From positions 124,001 through 188,000 of the forward strand of contig DBCS01000004.1 of the NCBI GenBank assembly GCA_002293185.1: 64,000 bases of DNA, read 5' to 3'. This document shows positions 1 through 9,832 of this stretch, in pieces. Each line of letters begins with the position of its first letter. Within the stretch, counting starts at the first letter, position 1. The translations under genes and the position numbers were made by a program. The notes beneath the pieces are model-generated. The model was not told where the DNA came from and searched no databases. It saw nothing but the letters and a program-made list of their open reading frames with translations. This DNA comes from Flavobacteriales bacterium UBA952 (GTDB taxonomy: Bacteria; Bacteroidota; Bacteroidia; Flavobacteriales_D; Crocinitomicaceae).

Positions 1-1492
1 CATAATTTGTATCATCTACGCTCCAAATATAGTTTTCAGCATTTATTGAGTTATTATTAATTTGAATGTATTCATTTACAAAACCATATTCAGAGGAAAA
101 GCTAAAATCTGAAATCGTATTTATAACTTGTTCAATTTCAACTAATGTATCAAGGTAACAACCGTTCCCATCCATAATTCGAATTTGTTGTATTCCAGCA
201 GGAAGATTTGTAAAAGTTGCAGTGTTTTGATTAGGGCCCTGATTAATTTGATAGGTTAAAGGAAGAGTACAGTTAGTGTTAGTTTGAATTTCCAACGAAC
301 CAGTATTAGTTGCGCAAATACTTGGACTAGTTTGAATTTCTAAAATTGTAGGATTGTTTCTTACTTGAACACTAATGGGTCTGACTACTGAACAAGAGTC
401 ACTTGTCCAAATTCTAACAGTAATTAATTGAGAAGAATCGGATACAAAAATTGGGTTTGCACAATTTGAACAACTTAAGTTTTCTGATGGGCTCCATTCA
501 TAGGCAATTCCGCCGGTAGCATAAAGTTGCAAAGGTGAATTGGCACAAATCGTAGTGTCATTTATTGTTGTTACATGACTAGTTTCACAGGTTGTTCCGT
601 GCTCAATAAAAAATTCATTGTAAATGTTATACGGTGGGGATGGGGCGTTCATTTCCCAAGAAAGTTTCCAATTTAAGCTGTGATTCGGATTTACCAAGTT
701 TTCACAATTAATTAAAGCATCGTACCCATTCACGTAATAATCGGGGGTATCATTAGAAAGTCCAAATAATTCATTGTTTTCAAAATAGAAGCAGCCTTGA
801 GGGCCATCACTCGTTAAATTCCCTTCGCCTTCTAAAAGACCAGCGTTATAAATTCCATTGTTAAAACTTAAAAAACTCCCATCGCCAGGGGTCCATTCAG
901 ATATTCTAGAAGCACAAATAGCCCAACCCACGTCAGACGAGCTGGTTATTTCATTCATGTAAGTTAGTAGAAAATCTGATGAATATTGTTCATCTTGATT
1001 ATTAATAAGAATGTATGAACTAGTGAGATCTAGATTAGGATTTTCGTACAAAATATATACATAAACCGTACTAAAAATACAACCAAAACATTCGCTAACA
1101 TTTGGAATTCCGATTAAAAATGTACTATCAATGGATTCAATACTTTGAGTAACGTCCAATGAGTGAATGTAAATATTAGGGGCAGTGGAAAGGTTGCTTG
1201 CATTAAACGCACTTATTCTTGATTGAGAATTAAAAGTAAAATTTGTATCACCAAGAGTAATATTGAAATCGATAAAAGGCAAGGAATTATTCCAATATTC
1301 TGTGCCAAATAAGAATGCTTTTCTTATGGTACTTCCTGGAGCAATATGGACTTTCAACGTGTCACTTCCTCCAGCCATCAGAGTAGAAAATCCGGCGCCA
1401 GTAACACCACAGTGACAATTATCCTGATAGTATAATATCTGAGAATAAATTGTCAGTGGGACACAAAATATAAGTAATTGAAGAATCCTCAT
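1..1492 (-). CDS. Secreted adhesin-like protein with PKD-type regions, 3' end outside window
   Basis: The reading frame is open from an ATG at 1492 down to the window edge, about 497 codons, with no stop. The first residues (MRILQLLIFCVPLTIYSQ) form a signal peptide, so the product is exported. The body is rich in Asn, Thr, Ser and aromatic beta-strand patterns. It carries a Cys-containing motif (YEWSPSENLSCSNC) typical of gliding-motility/T9SS adhesins of Bacteroidota, and the visible end looks like the start of a PKD-type domain. A C-terminal sorting domain would lie outside the window and cannot be checked. The gene starts 15 bp after the stop of the next upstream gene on the same strand, so the two are probably co-transcribed. 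A function beyond surface or secreted protein is not supported. Confidence 0.8.
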   Translation of the reverse strand, partial: MRILQLLIFCVPLTIYSQILYYQDNCHCGVTGAGFSTLMAGGSDTLKVHIAPGSTIRKAFLFGTEYWNNSLPFIDFNITLGDTNFTFNSQSRISAFNASNLSTAPNIYIHSLDVTQSIESIDSTFLIGIPNVSECFGCIFSTVYVYILYENPNLDLTSSYILINNQDEQYSSDFLLTYMNEITSSSDVGWAICASRISEWTPGDGSFLSFNNGIYNAGLLEGEGNLTSDGPQGCFYFENNELFGLSNDTPDYYVNGYDALINCENLVNPNHSLNWKLSWEMNAPSPPYNIYNEFFIEHGTTCETSHVTTINDTTICANSPLQLYATGGIAYEWSPSENLSCSNCANPIFVSDSSQLITVRIWTSDSCSVVRPISVQVRNNPTILEIQTSPSICATNTGSLEIQTNTNCTLPLTYQINQGPNQNTATFTNLPAGIQQIRIMDGNGCYLDTLVEIEQVINTISDFSFSSEYGFVNEYIQINNNSINAENYIWSVDDTNY

Positions 1493-1507
1493 TTTGCTTG
1501 CTAAACT

Positions 1508-4500
1508 TTATTTTTCTAACACAACTTTATTTCGCTCATGCTTTAGATCATTTAAAATAAACTCAATAACATATTCGCCATTACTAAGATTTGAAATATC
1601 AATTTTCGATTGTGCAGTTTCTTTGAAATTTGTAGATAATACAAGGTTTCCTTTGATATCGTATACGGCTATTTTTAGATCAGAAATCAATTCTTCAGAA
1701 ATGAAATTGATTTCGCCGTTAGAAGGTATTGGGAAAACTTTAATTATATTTTTTGTCTCTGGATTATTTAATACGTTGTTAATTTGAGAGGATCGTGTGC
1801 CGTAAAAATCTAAAATATCTGGAGAGCTTGTCATGTTGCCATGGTAGGTCAATAATATATTTAATACCTCTTTCAATGCAGGGTCATTTGTCAGGCAATG
1901 AAGCAGATTGACACTATCAACAAAAGATGAAGATTCTTCCATTAGTTGATCGATGCTATTCGTGCCGTATAGACGTTTATTAATTTCAGTTAAAATTTCA
2001 AAATCTGATTCGCATTCACAAACTAGGCTCATAATATTATTTATTGAATCAATTTCATTTTGACTAATCATAAGGAAAATTAGGTCTTTTTTGGCTGCTT
2101 CAATATTAATTCCTAGTAGGGAATCCTTAATATCTAAATAAGTCAATGAGGAATCAGACAGTAAATTACGAATATAACCGGAATATTCTGCATCTAGTGT
2201 AGATTTTACTTCGCTAATTTCATTAAACAATTTCTGCATTGGTGCATCCCCTTGATTTAAGATTAATTCTAACTTCACCAATTCCGGCAAATAAGAATTC
2301 ATCACTTCCTGGCACATATCCGGAGAAAGAGGTTTTTGTAATTCCAAAAGCTCTTTCTTTTCAATATTGGAGGCGCATCCATTTAAAAACTCTTTCAAGG
2401 TTGAGTCTGATAAATACGGGCTTACTTCATTAAGTAGTAAGTATGGGTTCAAAGAATTAGCTAATAATAGTAATAAACTTTCTGTACTTCCTCCATCAAT
2501 TTGAGATTGTAAAGAATCTAATGTTAATTTTAGCTGATTAATGTCGCTTTTTAACGGTTTGAGTTTCAATTTTGAAGGACAAACGTTATAACCATAACCA
2601 TTGACTAAATTATTGTTATATATCTGAGGAATTGTAAAAATTCCGGGGCTAACATTGTTTGGGTCTTGAGTAGGATTAACTAGATAAACATAGCTAAATT
2701 GTTGTGAGTACTGATCGAGTTTGATATCATGTTCAAGAGGAGATGATTCATTAGTTAAAGAAAATGTGTTTCTTGCAGCAGACTTTATTGAATTCTGTAG
2801 CGTATTACCGCCATAATATCCTTGATGATAATCGATTATACCCGGGTTTAAGGACGACCCAACAACTCCGATATCCGCTGTAGTGATTTCAGATCTAAAT
2901 CGATTACAAATCCAATGTAAACCATTAGTGACTTTCGATACTGGATTGGTTACTATGTTGATGCTGGTACCATTCTTATACATTGCTAAGCAACCAACGT
3001 TTAGGTTTTGATAAAAATTATTGTATACTTCATTGTATTCTGTTCCAGAATTTCTGATAACGGTACCGTAAGTCATACCAATCGTAGAACCGTCTTCTTC
3101 AAAGAAATTGTTTTCTTCAATTTTAAATCCTTTTCCACCATAATTATAAATACCTGCGGAAAAAGTATTTGAGAGCTCTGGAATCTGAAAATTTGATTCA
3201 GTAATACTATAATATTTGGTACCTGCAACAAATACTCCGAATTCATTATCTTCAAATTCACTACGATTTACAGTAAAATTCAAATTATCAGTTGAATAGG
3301 TATTAATGCCAAATTTTAATTTACTAAACTTTGATGGAATGTAATCGTTACAGTTTCCTCCAACAACGGTGATATAATTACATTTCGATTCAACACTAAA
3401 ATTCGAATTTTCCGAATAAATTCCAATACCCGATTGTACTAAATTGGAATTATTAGAAATGTCATTCTTGAAATTTGACGCAATTATTCTTAATCCTTTT
3501 ACTCCTTTTAGGTGAATGTGATAATTGAGGTAACTTGAATTGATATTGTCGTCCCATTTGAGCGTAGAGGTGGAAATTGTGGAAATATTATTGATACCAT
3601 TAGGTGAAAAGTATTTTTCAAACCGAATTCCGGTAATATTATTTTCAAAATTTGAATTACTTATTTTTATAATACCACCGCTATTTGTAGGTACAAATAC
3701 ATTTCCAGAGACAATCTCTTGAGAAGGACAAGAATTTAAATTGTTTAATTGTCTTTTACCGACCAAAACACCAATTACTGCATCTTTAATAGTCGAGCTA
3801 TTTTTCATGATTAATAGTCCTTGAGTGGTGGAGTTTATGTTTAATTGATTTAAATTTTTATTCCCCCAAACCTCGCAACCCAACCAATTTGAATTGATTC
3901 CACAGGTTTCAACAACTTTTAAGGTTGTGCCATCTAAAATTAATTTTCCGCCTAGAGAATTAGATGTTCCATTTTCGACCACTATTCTAGCATCAGGTGC
4001 AAATTCTAATGTTAAGTTTTTGATTGTTAAGGTAACCCCGGGTTTTATATAAATAGATTTTTTAATTTGAAAAACATTACCTGCTATATTTGTAAATGGG
4101 TTTGTTCCTCCTTGTGCCCAATCTTCCCAAGTAGCATTAGAATTTACATTTATAACATCATTACTGTGGAAGGAAATATTCTCGATACAACAAGTCAAAT
4201 TACCGTTTAAGTTATTATAATAATCAAAACCGTCAATTTGGTCAGGAAATAAATACAACTTAAAAAGGTTTGAAAATAAACTCACAGGCGATCCATTTGA
4301 TTCAAAATTGTAAAAACCAGATTGAGTATTTAATGTGGTAACAGAACTGTTTGGATCATTGGAGTTATTTAATTTATGTAATCCAAAAAGACCTGAAAAA
4401 TAAATACCATTATCGATTCCTCGTTCTAACATAGAGTATTTGCAATCCAAATTACCTATATTGATGGGTGTAAGAATATTACTTGGTGAATTAAAATCAA

Positions 4501-5629
4501 AGTATTCAAGCTGGTTTGGTTGTAGGGTGTTAGTTGAGTGAGAAACATATAGTATATTACCATTTGATGAGAATTCGAGACCTTTTAATGCAGCGTCTTC
4601 AGATGTTTGAGGATTAGGTGATTTATAAAAAGGAATGTGATAAGATGAATTTAAATAACCAGCTGAATTCAATTCAGCAATAAATAACCATTCCCAAATT
4701 ATATTATTTCCCTGTGTAACATTTTTGTAATAAGGACACGCAATTCGTATATTACCATTTGGAATTCTCACGACTTCAAGTTCTGATCGTACATGATATC
4801 CATTGAATTCAGTGGTGCCATTATTTAGAAATGGAATGACATAATTATCAAACTGAAAACCAAAATTTGAGACTTTGAATCTATAGATAAAATTGGCGTT
4901 AGAAATAAAAACAAAATGTGAGTTTTGAGAATCCTTAGGAGTTGCTCCGAGAAATATGTTAGATTCCTTACCTGGAGAGGGGTCATTTTCAGTTACGAAA
5001 GGAGGAATTGGATCTGATGAATTTTCACTATTAATTAAAGAGGCAATACTTGTGCCAAAATTTTGAAAATTCCCATTTGAAAATCCAATTGGGACTAGTT
5101 GCCCAAGAATACATGCATTGGGGTTATAAGCAGTTGCATTAATGTTGGCTATTCCCATGTCCAATAGAAACAAATAAGGCTTTTTGTTAGAGATTCCCAC
5201 GTCTATTTTTGTACTTACAATATAGTATTGTTGACAATTTGCTGGATTTGGGACAATTAGAATCTCAGAGGCGCCTTTGACCTGATTACTTTCAACTGAA
5301 TTAAAGTCGTCTGAGGTTGTGTTAAGGTTTCCTAAACAGTACCCATCTTTATTATAGATATGTTGATCAATTATAAAAAAGAGTATTTGGTTATTTGGTG
5401 TTGTTACCAAATTCGAAGCATTTGTTGGAGACTGGCCTTGATAACTTAAATAAGGGTCATTTGAATTTGGCATGCTAGTATTGCCGTAATCATAAGCTGG
5501 AATAGGAAGTGGTGTGGCAAAATTCCCGTTTAATTTGTAATTATTAATAATTAAGTTGGGATTTTGTGCTAAGACCTTAAACCCAAGGAATAAATAAAGT
5601 ACAAGAAGAATTACGTTTTTGTGCGACAT
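1508..5629 (-). CDS. Large T9SS-secreted protein with beta-helix-like region
   Basis: The product is 1373 aa. An N-terminal signal peptide (about residues 1-21, ending FKVLAQ) is followed by a region (to about 500) that reads like a narrative beta-propeller or repeat fold. Residues about 500-900 have the irregular Asn/Gly/Ile-rich repeats of a right-handed parallel beta-helix. A helical Leu/Glu-rich segment follows at about 1100-1280. The last 75 residues are a clear T9SS type A sorting domain (VFPIPSNGEINF, then YDIKGNLVL, ending KVVLEK), which sends the protein through the outer membrane. Surface attachment, polysaccharide binding or adhesion are possible; no catalytic motif is seen. It is the first gene of a minus-strand pair with the partial gene ending at the window edge. 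Base composition is AT-rich compared with the operon starting at 5948. Confidence 0.85.
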   Translation of the reverse strand: MSHKNVILLVLYLFLGFKVLAQNPNLIINNYKLNGNFATPLPIPAYDYGNTSMPNSNDPYLSYQGQSPTNASNLVTTPNNQILFFIIDQHIYNKDGYCLGNLNTTSDDFNSVESNQVKGASEILIVPNPANCQQYYIVSTKIDVGISNKKPYLFLLDMGIANINATAYNPNACILGQLVPIGFSNGNFQNFGTSIASLINSENSSDPIPPFVTENDPSPGKESNIFLGATPKDSQNSHFVFISNANFIYRFKVSNFGFQFDNYVIPFLNNGTTEFNGYHVRSELEVVRIPNGNIRIACPYYKNVTQGNNIIWEWLFIAELNSAGYLNSSYHIPFYKSPNPQTSEDAALKGLEFSSNGNILYVSHSTNTLQPNQLEYFDFNSPSNILTPINIGNLDCKYSMLERGIDNGIYFSGLFGLHKLNNSNDPNSSVTTLNTQSGFYNFESNGSPVSLFSNLFKLYLFPDQIDGFDYYNNLNGNLTCCIENISFHSNDVINVNSNATWEDWAQGGTNPFTNIAGNVFQIKKSIYIKPGVTLTIKNLTLEFAPDARIVVENGTSNSLGGKLILDGTTLKVVETCGINSNWLGCEVWGNKNLNQLNINSTTQGLLIMKNSSTIKDAVIGVLVGKRQLNNLNSCPSQEIVSGNVFVPTNSGGIIKISNSNFENNITGIRFEKYFSPNGINNISTISTSTLKWDDNINSSYLNYHIHLKGVKGLRIIASNFKNDISNNSNLVQSGIGIYSENSNFSVESKCNYITVVGGNCNDYIPSKFSKLKFGINTYSTDNLNFTVNRSEFEDNEFGVFVAGTKYYSITESNFQIPELSNTFSAGIYNYGGKGFKIEENNFFEEDGSTIGMTYGTVIRNSGTEYNEVYNNFYQNLNVGCLAMYKNGTSINIVTNPVSKVTNGLHWICNRFRSEITTADIGVVGSSLNPGIIDYHQGYYGGNTLQNSIKSAARNTFSLTNESSPLEHDIKLDQYSQQFSYVYLVNPTQDPNNVSPGIFTIPQIYNNNLVNGYGYNVCPSKLKLKPLKSDINQLKLTLDSLQSQIDGGSTESLLLLLANSLNPYLLLNEVSPYLSDSTLKEFLNGCASNIEKKELLELQKPLSPDMCQEVMNSYLPELVKLELILNQGDAPMQKLFNEISEVKSTLDAEYSGYIRNLLSDSSLTYLDIKDSLLGINIEAAKKDLIFLMISQNEIDSINNIMSLVCECESDFEILTEINKRLYGTNSIDQLMEESSSFVDSVNLLHCLTNDPALKEVLNILLTYHGNMTSSPDILDFYGTRSSQINNVLNNPETKNIIKVFPIPSNGEINFISEELISDLKIAVYDIKGNLVLSTNFKETAQSKIDISNLSNGEYVIEFILNDLKHERNKVVLEK

Positions 5630-5721
5630 ATCAAGAAATTAAATTTTAATTGAGGATTACTCGAACAAAACAAATGAAGTATTTACAGATAAACAAGGCC
5701 TGTGAACTATCTCGATTAGTA

Positions 5722-5817
5722 TAGAAATGTTTCTAAAATTGAATTATCATCCATTCATGGAGGATTTTTTTATTGAATGACTTTTGATGTTAGGGCAAGA
5801 AAATAGAAATATTTCTA
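5722..5817. promoter_or_regulatory. Two TAGAA-N4-TTCTA dyads upstream of virion-like operon
   Basis: Perfect 14-bp dyads lie at 5722-5735 (spacer ATGT) and 5804-5817 (spacer ATAT), 82 bp apart start to start. They sit in the 318-bp gap between the minus-strand T9SS gene and the plus-strand operon, 131-226 bp before the operon's first ATG. The same dyad occurs only in three other intergenic regions of the window. I infer operator sites for one dimeric regulator. The rest of the gap shows no clear TAnnTTTG promoter and no RNA gene that I can recognise. Confidence 0.65.
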
Positions 5818-5947
5818 ATTTGATTCTATTCAAAAATCTTTATCATTTCAATACGTTGTAAATCAGAAAATGACTTAATTAATCCTTCATCATCCTTTCC
5901 ACACTTTCCCATTCCCGAAGTTTGTTTCCTAATCGAAGCAAAACTTC

Positions 5948-6178
5948 ATGTCTCAACATTCGCATACTTCTATTTTCACAACAGCCTCCGGAGTTCTCGG
6001 AGGAGTAGCTAAAGCGGTTACCGCAAAACCTTTACTTTCTGAGATTACGTTGCCAGGATTGGCCAATGTGGTGATCTACGCTGCGGCATCAGCTGCAGCT
6101 GGGTATTTTGTCAAGCAGTTCATGGATAGCGTTGCCAGACGCTTTAATAATTACTTCAATAAAACTGAGAAGAAGTAA
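5948..6178 (+). CDS. Small membrane protein, first gene of virion-like operon
   Basis: The product is 76 aa and has no family I recognise. Residues about 33-55 (VVIYAAASAAAGYFVKQFM) form one Gly/Ala-rich membrane helix, followed by a basic amphipathic tail ending NKTEKK. The N-terminus is polar and Gly-rich. The stop codon overlaps the next start by one base (TAATG), which shows tight translational coupling. It opens an operon in which at least eight products carry a similar single membrane segment; a role in a virion membrane or envelope-spanning complex is inferred from that context only. Confidence 0.75.
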   Translation: MSQHSHTSIFTTASGVLGGVAKAVTAKPLLSEITLPGLANVVIYAAASAAAGYFVKQFMDSVARRFNNYFNKTEKK

Positions 6179-6678
6179 TGAATAAGGTCGTTGGAATAGC
6201 GCTTGGTGCTGGAGTGGTTTATGGCATTGTCAGATTACTCAGAATGCAGAATGTCTCTGAGATGGCAAATGCCAGGCTAGTCAATCCGCGCATCCATTCG
6301 GTTACTCTTAATGGCATTTCTTTTAGAACAGAAGTGGAGATTAATAATCCTTCACGAGATTCTGTGAAGTTGACAAAACCTGTGGTGACACTAACTAGCA
6401 AAGGCAAAATGCTCGCGCAATCCGATGCCGAGGACACCATCATTGCTATCAAACCATTGGGGCTTACCAAAATCGACACCATTGAATTGGAACTCGATTG
6501 GTTCACCTTGAAAGGACTTGTGACGAATATCGTCAAAAACATACCCAAAGCAATAGCAGCCTGGAAAGCAGGTGATAAAAAGAACTTGATGACCATTTTG
6601 GGTGTGCCTTTGGAAATGAATTTCACCACCTATGTGAACGGTCTGTTTTATCAATCCCCTTCAGAAAAACTCATCTGA
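6178..6678 (+). CDS. LEA2/WHy-like beta-sandwich protein with N-terminal membrane anchor
   Basis: The product is 166 aa. Residues 1-20 (VVGIALGAGVVYGIVRLL) form an N-terminal membrane anchor without an obvious cleavage site. Residues about 35-160 follow the LEA type 2/WHy pattern: strand, NPS-type turn (VEINNPSRDSVKLTKPVVTL) and a hydrophobic strand series. This fold is a beta-sandwich best known from desiccation proteins and small lipoproteins. It is coupled on both sides (TAATG before, TGATG after). In this operon it could be a membrane-anchored structural protein. The fold call is moderately sure; the job is unknown. Confidence 0.65.
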   Translation: MNKVVGIALGAGVVYGIVRLLRMQNVSEMANARLVNPRIHSVTLNGISFRTEVEINNPSRDSVKLTKPVVTLTSKGKMLAQSDAEDTIIAIKPLGLTKIDTIELELDWFTLKGLVTNIVKNIPKAIAAWKAGDKKNLMTILGVPLEMNFTTYVNGLFYQSPSEKLI

Positions 6679-8522
6679 TGAATGCGCTCGCACAAATACC
6701 AGCCAAAACCGTAACGAGTGGTTATCGAGCTATCAAAGATGGGAGCCGTTACAATCAGTATTTCCCAAAGCCCGAAGAACGTGACCGCGTCATTGTTGAA
6801 GACGGCGAGGTAACAGATACTGTGGAGTTAATGGAGAAAGTCGTTTGGAAATACCTTGACGACACCAAGCGAATCGCTCCATTGCTCCGACGGTCAACAA
6901 CCGAGGCTACATGCCAAGCAATCTGGGAGTTTGTGTATGGTTATATCCAATATAAACTCGACAAGCGCGGACTAGAACAACTCAGACGACCTGCCCGCAG
7001 CTGGGCGGAAAGAAATACCGGTGTTGACTGTGATTGCATGAGCATTTTTGTTTCAAGCATCCTCACCAACCTTCAGATCCCTCACAAGTTTCGCATTACG
7101 ATGTACAGTGGTGATTCCTGGCAGCATGTCTATGTGATTGTGCCCCTAGGAGATGAGAACAACTACTGTGTAATAGATGGGGTGGTTTCGGCCTTCAACT
7201 ACGAGAAAAAATTCACTAAAAAAATGGACTTTACTATGAGCTTAAACGGGATCAATGTAGCAGTATTAAGTGGCGTTTCTTCAAACGACCATTACAACGC
7301 CGTTATGGCAAATTCACTTACAGGACTTGGTGCAAGCTCCAGTGCAGAGCTCGATAAAATCTATGAGAATATCGTAGCTACAAGAAATGCCATTGCGCAA
7401 GACCCAACGCTCGTTTCCTCAACGGATGACCCACAAGCACTTTTGAAAATGCTCGACTACGCCATTCAGTATTGGCACACCGATAAAAGAAATCAAGCCT
7501 TGGATATTTTAGCCCAAAATGAAAGGCAACTCAATTTACGCAACGGCATCAATACCATGGCAGGCCTTGATTACGACCCGGATGAACTTTCCATGGGTGG
7601 TGTTAGCCCAAAAGGCTTTTTTACCAATGTGAAGAAGACCGTTGCAACACCCGGGCAAAAGGTTGGAGAAGTTGCTAAAAAAGCGGTGAAGGCCGTCGTG
7701 AAATACAACCCTCTGACTTTGGCTGCACGTGGTGGATTTCTTTTAGCCATGAAACTCAACTTGGGAAAAATGGCCCATAAACTCAAATGGGGATATGGAA
7801 CACAAGAACAAGCCCGAGCAAAAGGCATTACGCCAGCGCAATACCAGAAGAGCAAAACGGCTTTAGCCAAAGTAGAAAACCTCTTTGCTGATAAGCTGCA
7901 GGGAAGCCGCGAGGTGCTCAAAAACACCATTCTCAAAGGAAGAGCAGGGAATTTAAGTGGTGTTGTGATTGAACAACTACTTGGATACTTGGGTGATCCT
8001 GTTACGGCTTCAGCGATAGCCGCTGCAACACCTGTGATTATTGCCACCATCAATATTTTGAAGGATGCCGGATTAGTAGGAGGTGATGAGAAACTGGATA
8101 TTGACTCCTTGACGAAAGAAATGGATGCTGATCCAAACGCAGCAAGTGCTTTTTCAGAAATTCAACAAGAAGATGAGGCTTCTTCATCAGGAGAAACAGA
8201 TCAAACAGCACCACCAACAATAAAAACAGTTACCAAGTCCACTTCAGCAGGTGGAGGCATCATGGATTTCATTAAAAAGAATCCTGTTCCTGTTGCCGTT
8301 GGTGGAGGTTTGTTGGCCTTAGGGATTTATCAAATGATGAAGCCAAAAGCAAAAACAAGCGGTTTGTCCGGTTTTCGAAGCACTGCAAAACGTAAATCAC
8401 CATCAAAAAGACCAACCAAAACTCCAATTAGAAGAACGACTAAAAGACCGGCTAAAAGTACTAGTACTCGCAAAACAACCACAAGGAAGAAAACACCCTT
8501 GAAAACTGTCAAACTTTTTTAA
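6678..8522 (+). CDS. Transglutaminase-like protein with membrane helix and very basic tail
   Basis: The product is 614 aa. Residues about 60-200 carry a transglutaminase/cysteine-protease-like core: Cys in GVDCDCMSIF (about 117/119), His in WQHVYVIV (about 150) and Asp in YCVIDGV (about 167), in the order and spacing of the Cys-His-Asp triad. The middle is helical and basic. A membrane helix (VPVAVGGGLLALGIYQMM) lies near 540-560. The last 50 residues are almost only Lys, Arg, Thr, Ser and Pro and could bind DNA or membranes. It is coupled to the gene before (TGATG). Such domains occur as proteases or crosslinkers in phage structural operons. Crosslinking, proteolytic maturation or a non-catalytic binding role cannot be told apart from sequence alone. 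Confidence 0.7.
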   Translation: MNALAQIPAKTVTSGYRAIKDGSRYNQYFPKPEERDRVIVEDGEVTDTVELMEKVVWKYLDDTKRIAPLLRRSTTEATCQAIWEFVYGYIQYKLDKRGLEQLRRPARSWAERNTGVDCDCMSIFVSSILTNLQIPHKFRITMYSGDSWQHVYVIVPLGDENNYCVIDGVVSAFNYEKKFTKKMDFTMSLNGINVAVLSGVSSNDHYNAVMANSLTGLGASSSAELDKIYENIVATRNAIAQDPTLVSSTDDPQALLKMLDYAIQYWHTDKRNQALDILAQNERQLNLRNGINTMAGLDYDPDELSMGGVSPKGFFTNVKKTVATPGQKVGEVAKKAVKAVVKYNPLTLAARGGFLLAMKLNLGKMAHKLKWGYGTQEQARAKGITPAQYQKSKTALAKVENLFADKLQGSREVLKNTILKGRAGNLSGVVIEQLLGYLGDPVTASAIAAATPVIIATINILKDAGLVGGDEKLDIDSLTKEMDADPNAASAFSEIQQEDEASSSGETDQTAPPTIKTVTKSTSAGGGIMDFIKKNPVPVAVGGGLLALGIYQMMKPKAKTSGLSGFRSTAKRKSPSKRPTKTPIRRTTKRPAKSTSTRKTTTRKKTPLKTVKLF

Positions 8523-8541
8523 TCAAATAAATACGCAAACC

Positions 8542-9084
8542 ATGGCAACAAAAAGAAGAACCAAAGCAAAAACCAAAATCAGTAGCCAAGCTGTGATGGG
8601 TGAACTTAAAACCTTGGCTATGCTCACAGGCGGTGTTGTCATCGGCTCGCTGGGTGGAAAAATGCTTGATAAGGCATTGGCCGTTGATCCGGCTGCTACG
8701 ACCTTCAATGTCAAAGCACTGGCAAGACCAGTATTGATGCTTGGAGTGGGAACAGCAGGAAACATCATGCTCAAAGACCCTAACATGAAAATGTTGGCAA
8801 CGGGAGTTGGTGCATCAGGCTTACTCTCTGGAGTAAAAATCTTACTCAAAAAAGACTTGTTAGCAGGTCTAGCAGATTTCAATTTGGCTGGCTCAAACGA
8901 TCTTGGAGAACCAAGCATTTACCGCGAACCACTGAATCTGTCTGTGGAGCGCTACAATCCGGATCTTCCGGCTCTTTCATCACCAACAGCCTTCAATGTC
9001 GAGGACTTTGACATGTCGCATGCAGCAATGGCGCATAGTTCGGAAATGGTGAGTGAAGACCTTTATTACATCGAAATCATTTAA
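8542..9084 (+). CDS. Glycine-rich membrane protein with basic N-terminus
   Basis: The product is 180 aa. It begins with a strongly basic stretch (ATKRRTKAKTK). Three Gly/Ala/Leu-rich segments at about residues 25-45, 60-80 and 90-105 (for example LTGGVVIGSLGGKML and PVLMLGVGTAGNIML) look like membrane or membrane-associated helices. The C-terminal 70 residues are polar and acidic. It sits between the transglutaminase-like gene and the putative capsid gene with 20- and 31-bp gaps. No family recognised. A membrane-embedded structural or scaffold protein fits the context. Confidence 0.6.
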   Translation: MATKRRTKAKTKISSQAVMGELKTLAMLTGGVVIGSLGGKMLDKALAVDPAATTFNVKALARPVLMLGVGTAGNIMLKDPNMKMLATGVGASGLLSGVKILLKKDLLAGLADFNLAGSNDLGEPSIYREPLNLSVERYNPDLPALSSPTAFNVEDFDMSHAAMAHSSEMVSEDLYYIEII

Positions 9085-9115
9085 TCAATTACAAATCAAA
9101 TAAACAACAAGTATC

Positions 9116-9820
9116 ATGTTAACTCTTGGACAAATCGAAAGCAGCGAGTACAACTTGCTAGGTGCCATGTCAGAAGACGACTTCTTACAAGCACTTGAAT
9201 TAGGAGCAACGAGCGATAAACGCAAGCTGTTTCGCAAAATGCAAAATCAGTCACGCGCCATGGCTACTGCCACAGGTTCTCGCTCACGCGCAGAATTTGA
9301 AAAGCGCATCACCATGTTGCCAAAAGAAATCCAACAAGGATTGGCAACACAATCCTTGCAAGCCGTCGATACAGCTTACTACGTGGTAAAAACCATCGCT
9401 GGATCAAAGGTGGTAAAGATGTTCAAGGATGACGACACGAAAGTCGTGGGAACAAGCAACATTTCCAGTGGAAAATTGGAAAAAGGAAATCACTTCTTGC
9501 TATACGGCATTCAGTTGTTGGGTGGTGTAAGCGAAACGAAGGATGATGCCAGCCGTGTGAATTTCGACGTTGTTCCGGATTACATCCGTGATGGTGAATT
9601 CGAATTCAAAGCAAACGGAACTATCCTTGTGCCGAATACTTCTTGCGAGGTGTTTCAAACAACAGGAAAAGACACCTTCCGTGGACTTTGGATCTTGGAT
9701 AACCCAAAGATCATTCGCGACCAACAATCCATTGAATTGAATTTGGAATGGGGTGCTAATGCGCCTGAGAATACATTCTTGAAAGTAATCCTTCGCGGAA
9801 CAGCTGTTATTAAAGCCTAA
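9116..9820 (+). CDS. Putative major structural (capsid) protein
   Basis: The product is 234 aa. Residues 1-95 are mainly helical and charged (SDKRKLFRKMQNQSRAM; EFEKRITMLPKEIQQGL). Residues about 96-234 are a run of beta-strands with Gly/Asn turns, ending LKVILRGTAVIKA. I recognise no sequence family. I call it a candidate capsid protein because it stands at the centre of the structural block, has near-consensus spacing to its neighbours, and is followed by three small beta-rich genes. A helical arm plus beta-sandwich is compatible with a jelly-roll capsid protein but also with other folds. The assignment is an inference. Confidence 0.4.
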   Translation: MLTLGQIESSEYNLLGAMSEDDFLQALELGATSDKRKLFRKMQNQSRAMATATGSRSRAEFEKRITMLPKEIQQGLATQSLQAVDTAYYVVKTIAGSKVVKMFKDDDTKVVGTSNISSGKLEKGNHFLLYGIQLLGGVSETKDDASRVNFDVVPDYIRDGEFEFKANGTILVPNTSCEVFQTTGKDTFRGLWILDNPKIIRDQQSIELNLEWGANAPENTFLKVILRGTAVIKA

Positions 9821-9832
9821 TTCTGAACCTAG

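Noticed and set aside
6219..6629. Antisense open frames inside the virion-like operon (also at 7571-8053, 8523-8918 and 9500-9919)
   Set aside because: They lie opposite genes with clear domains or operon coupling and show no own family or start signals.
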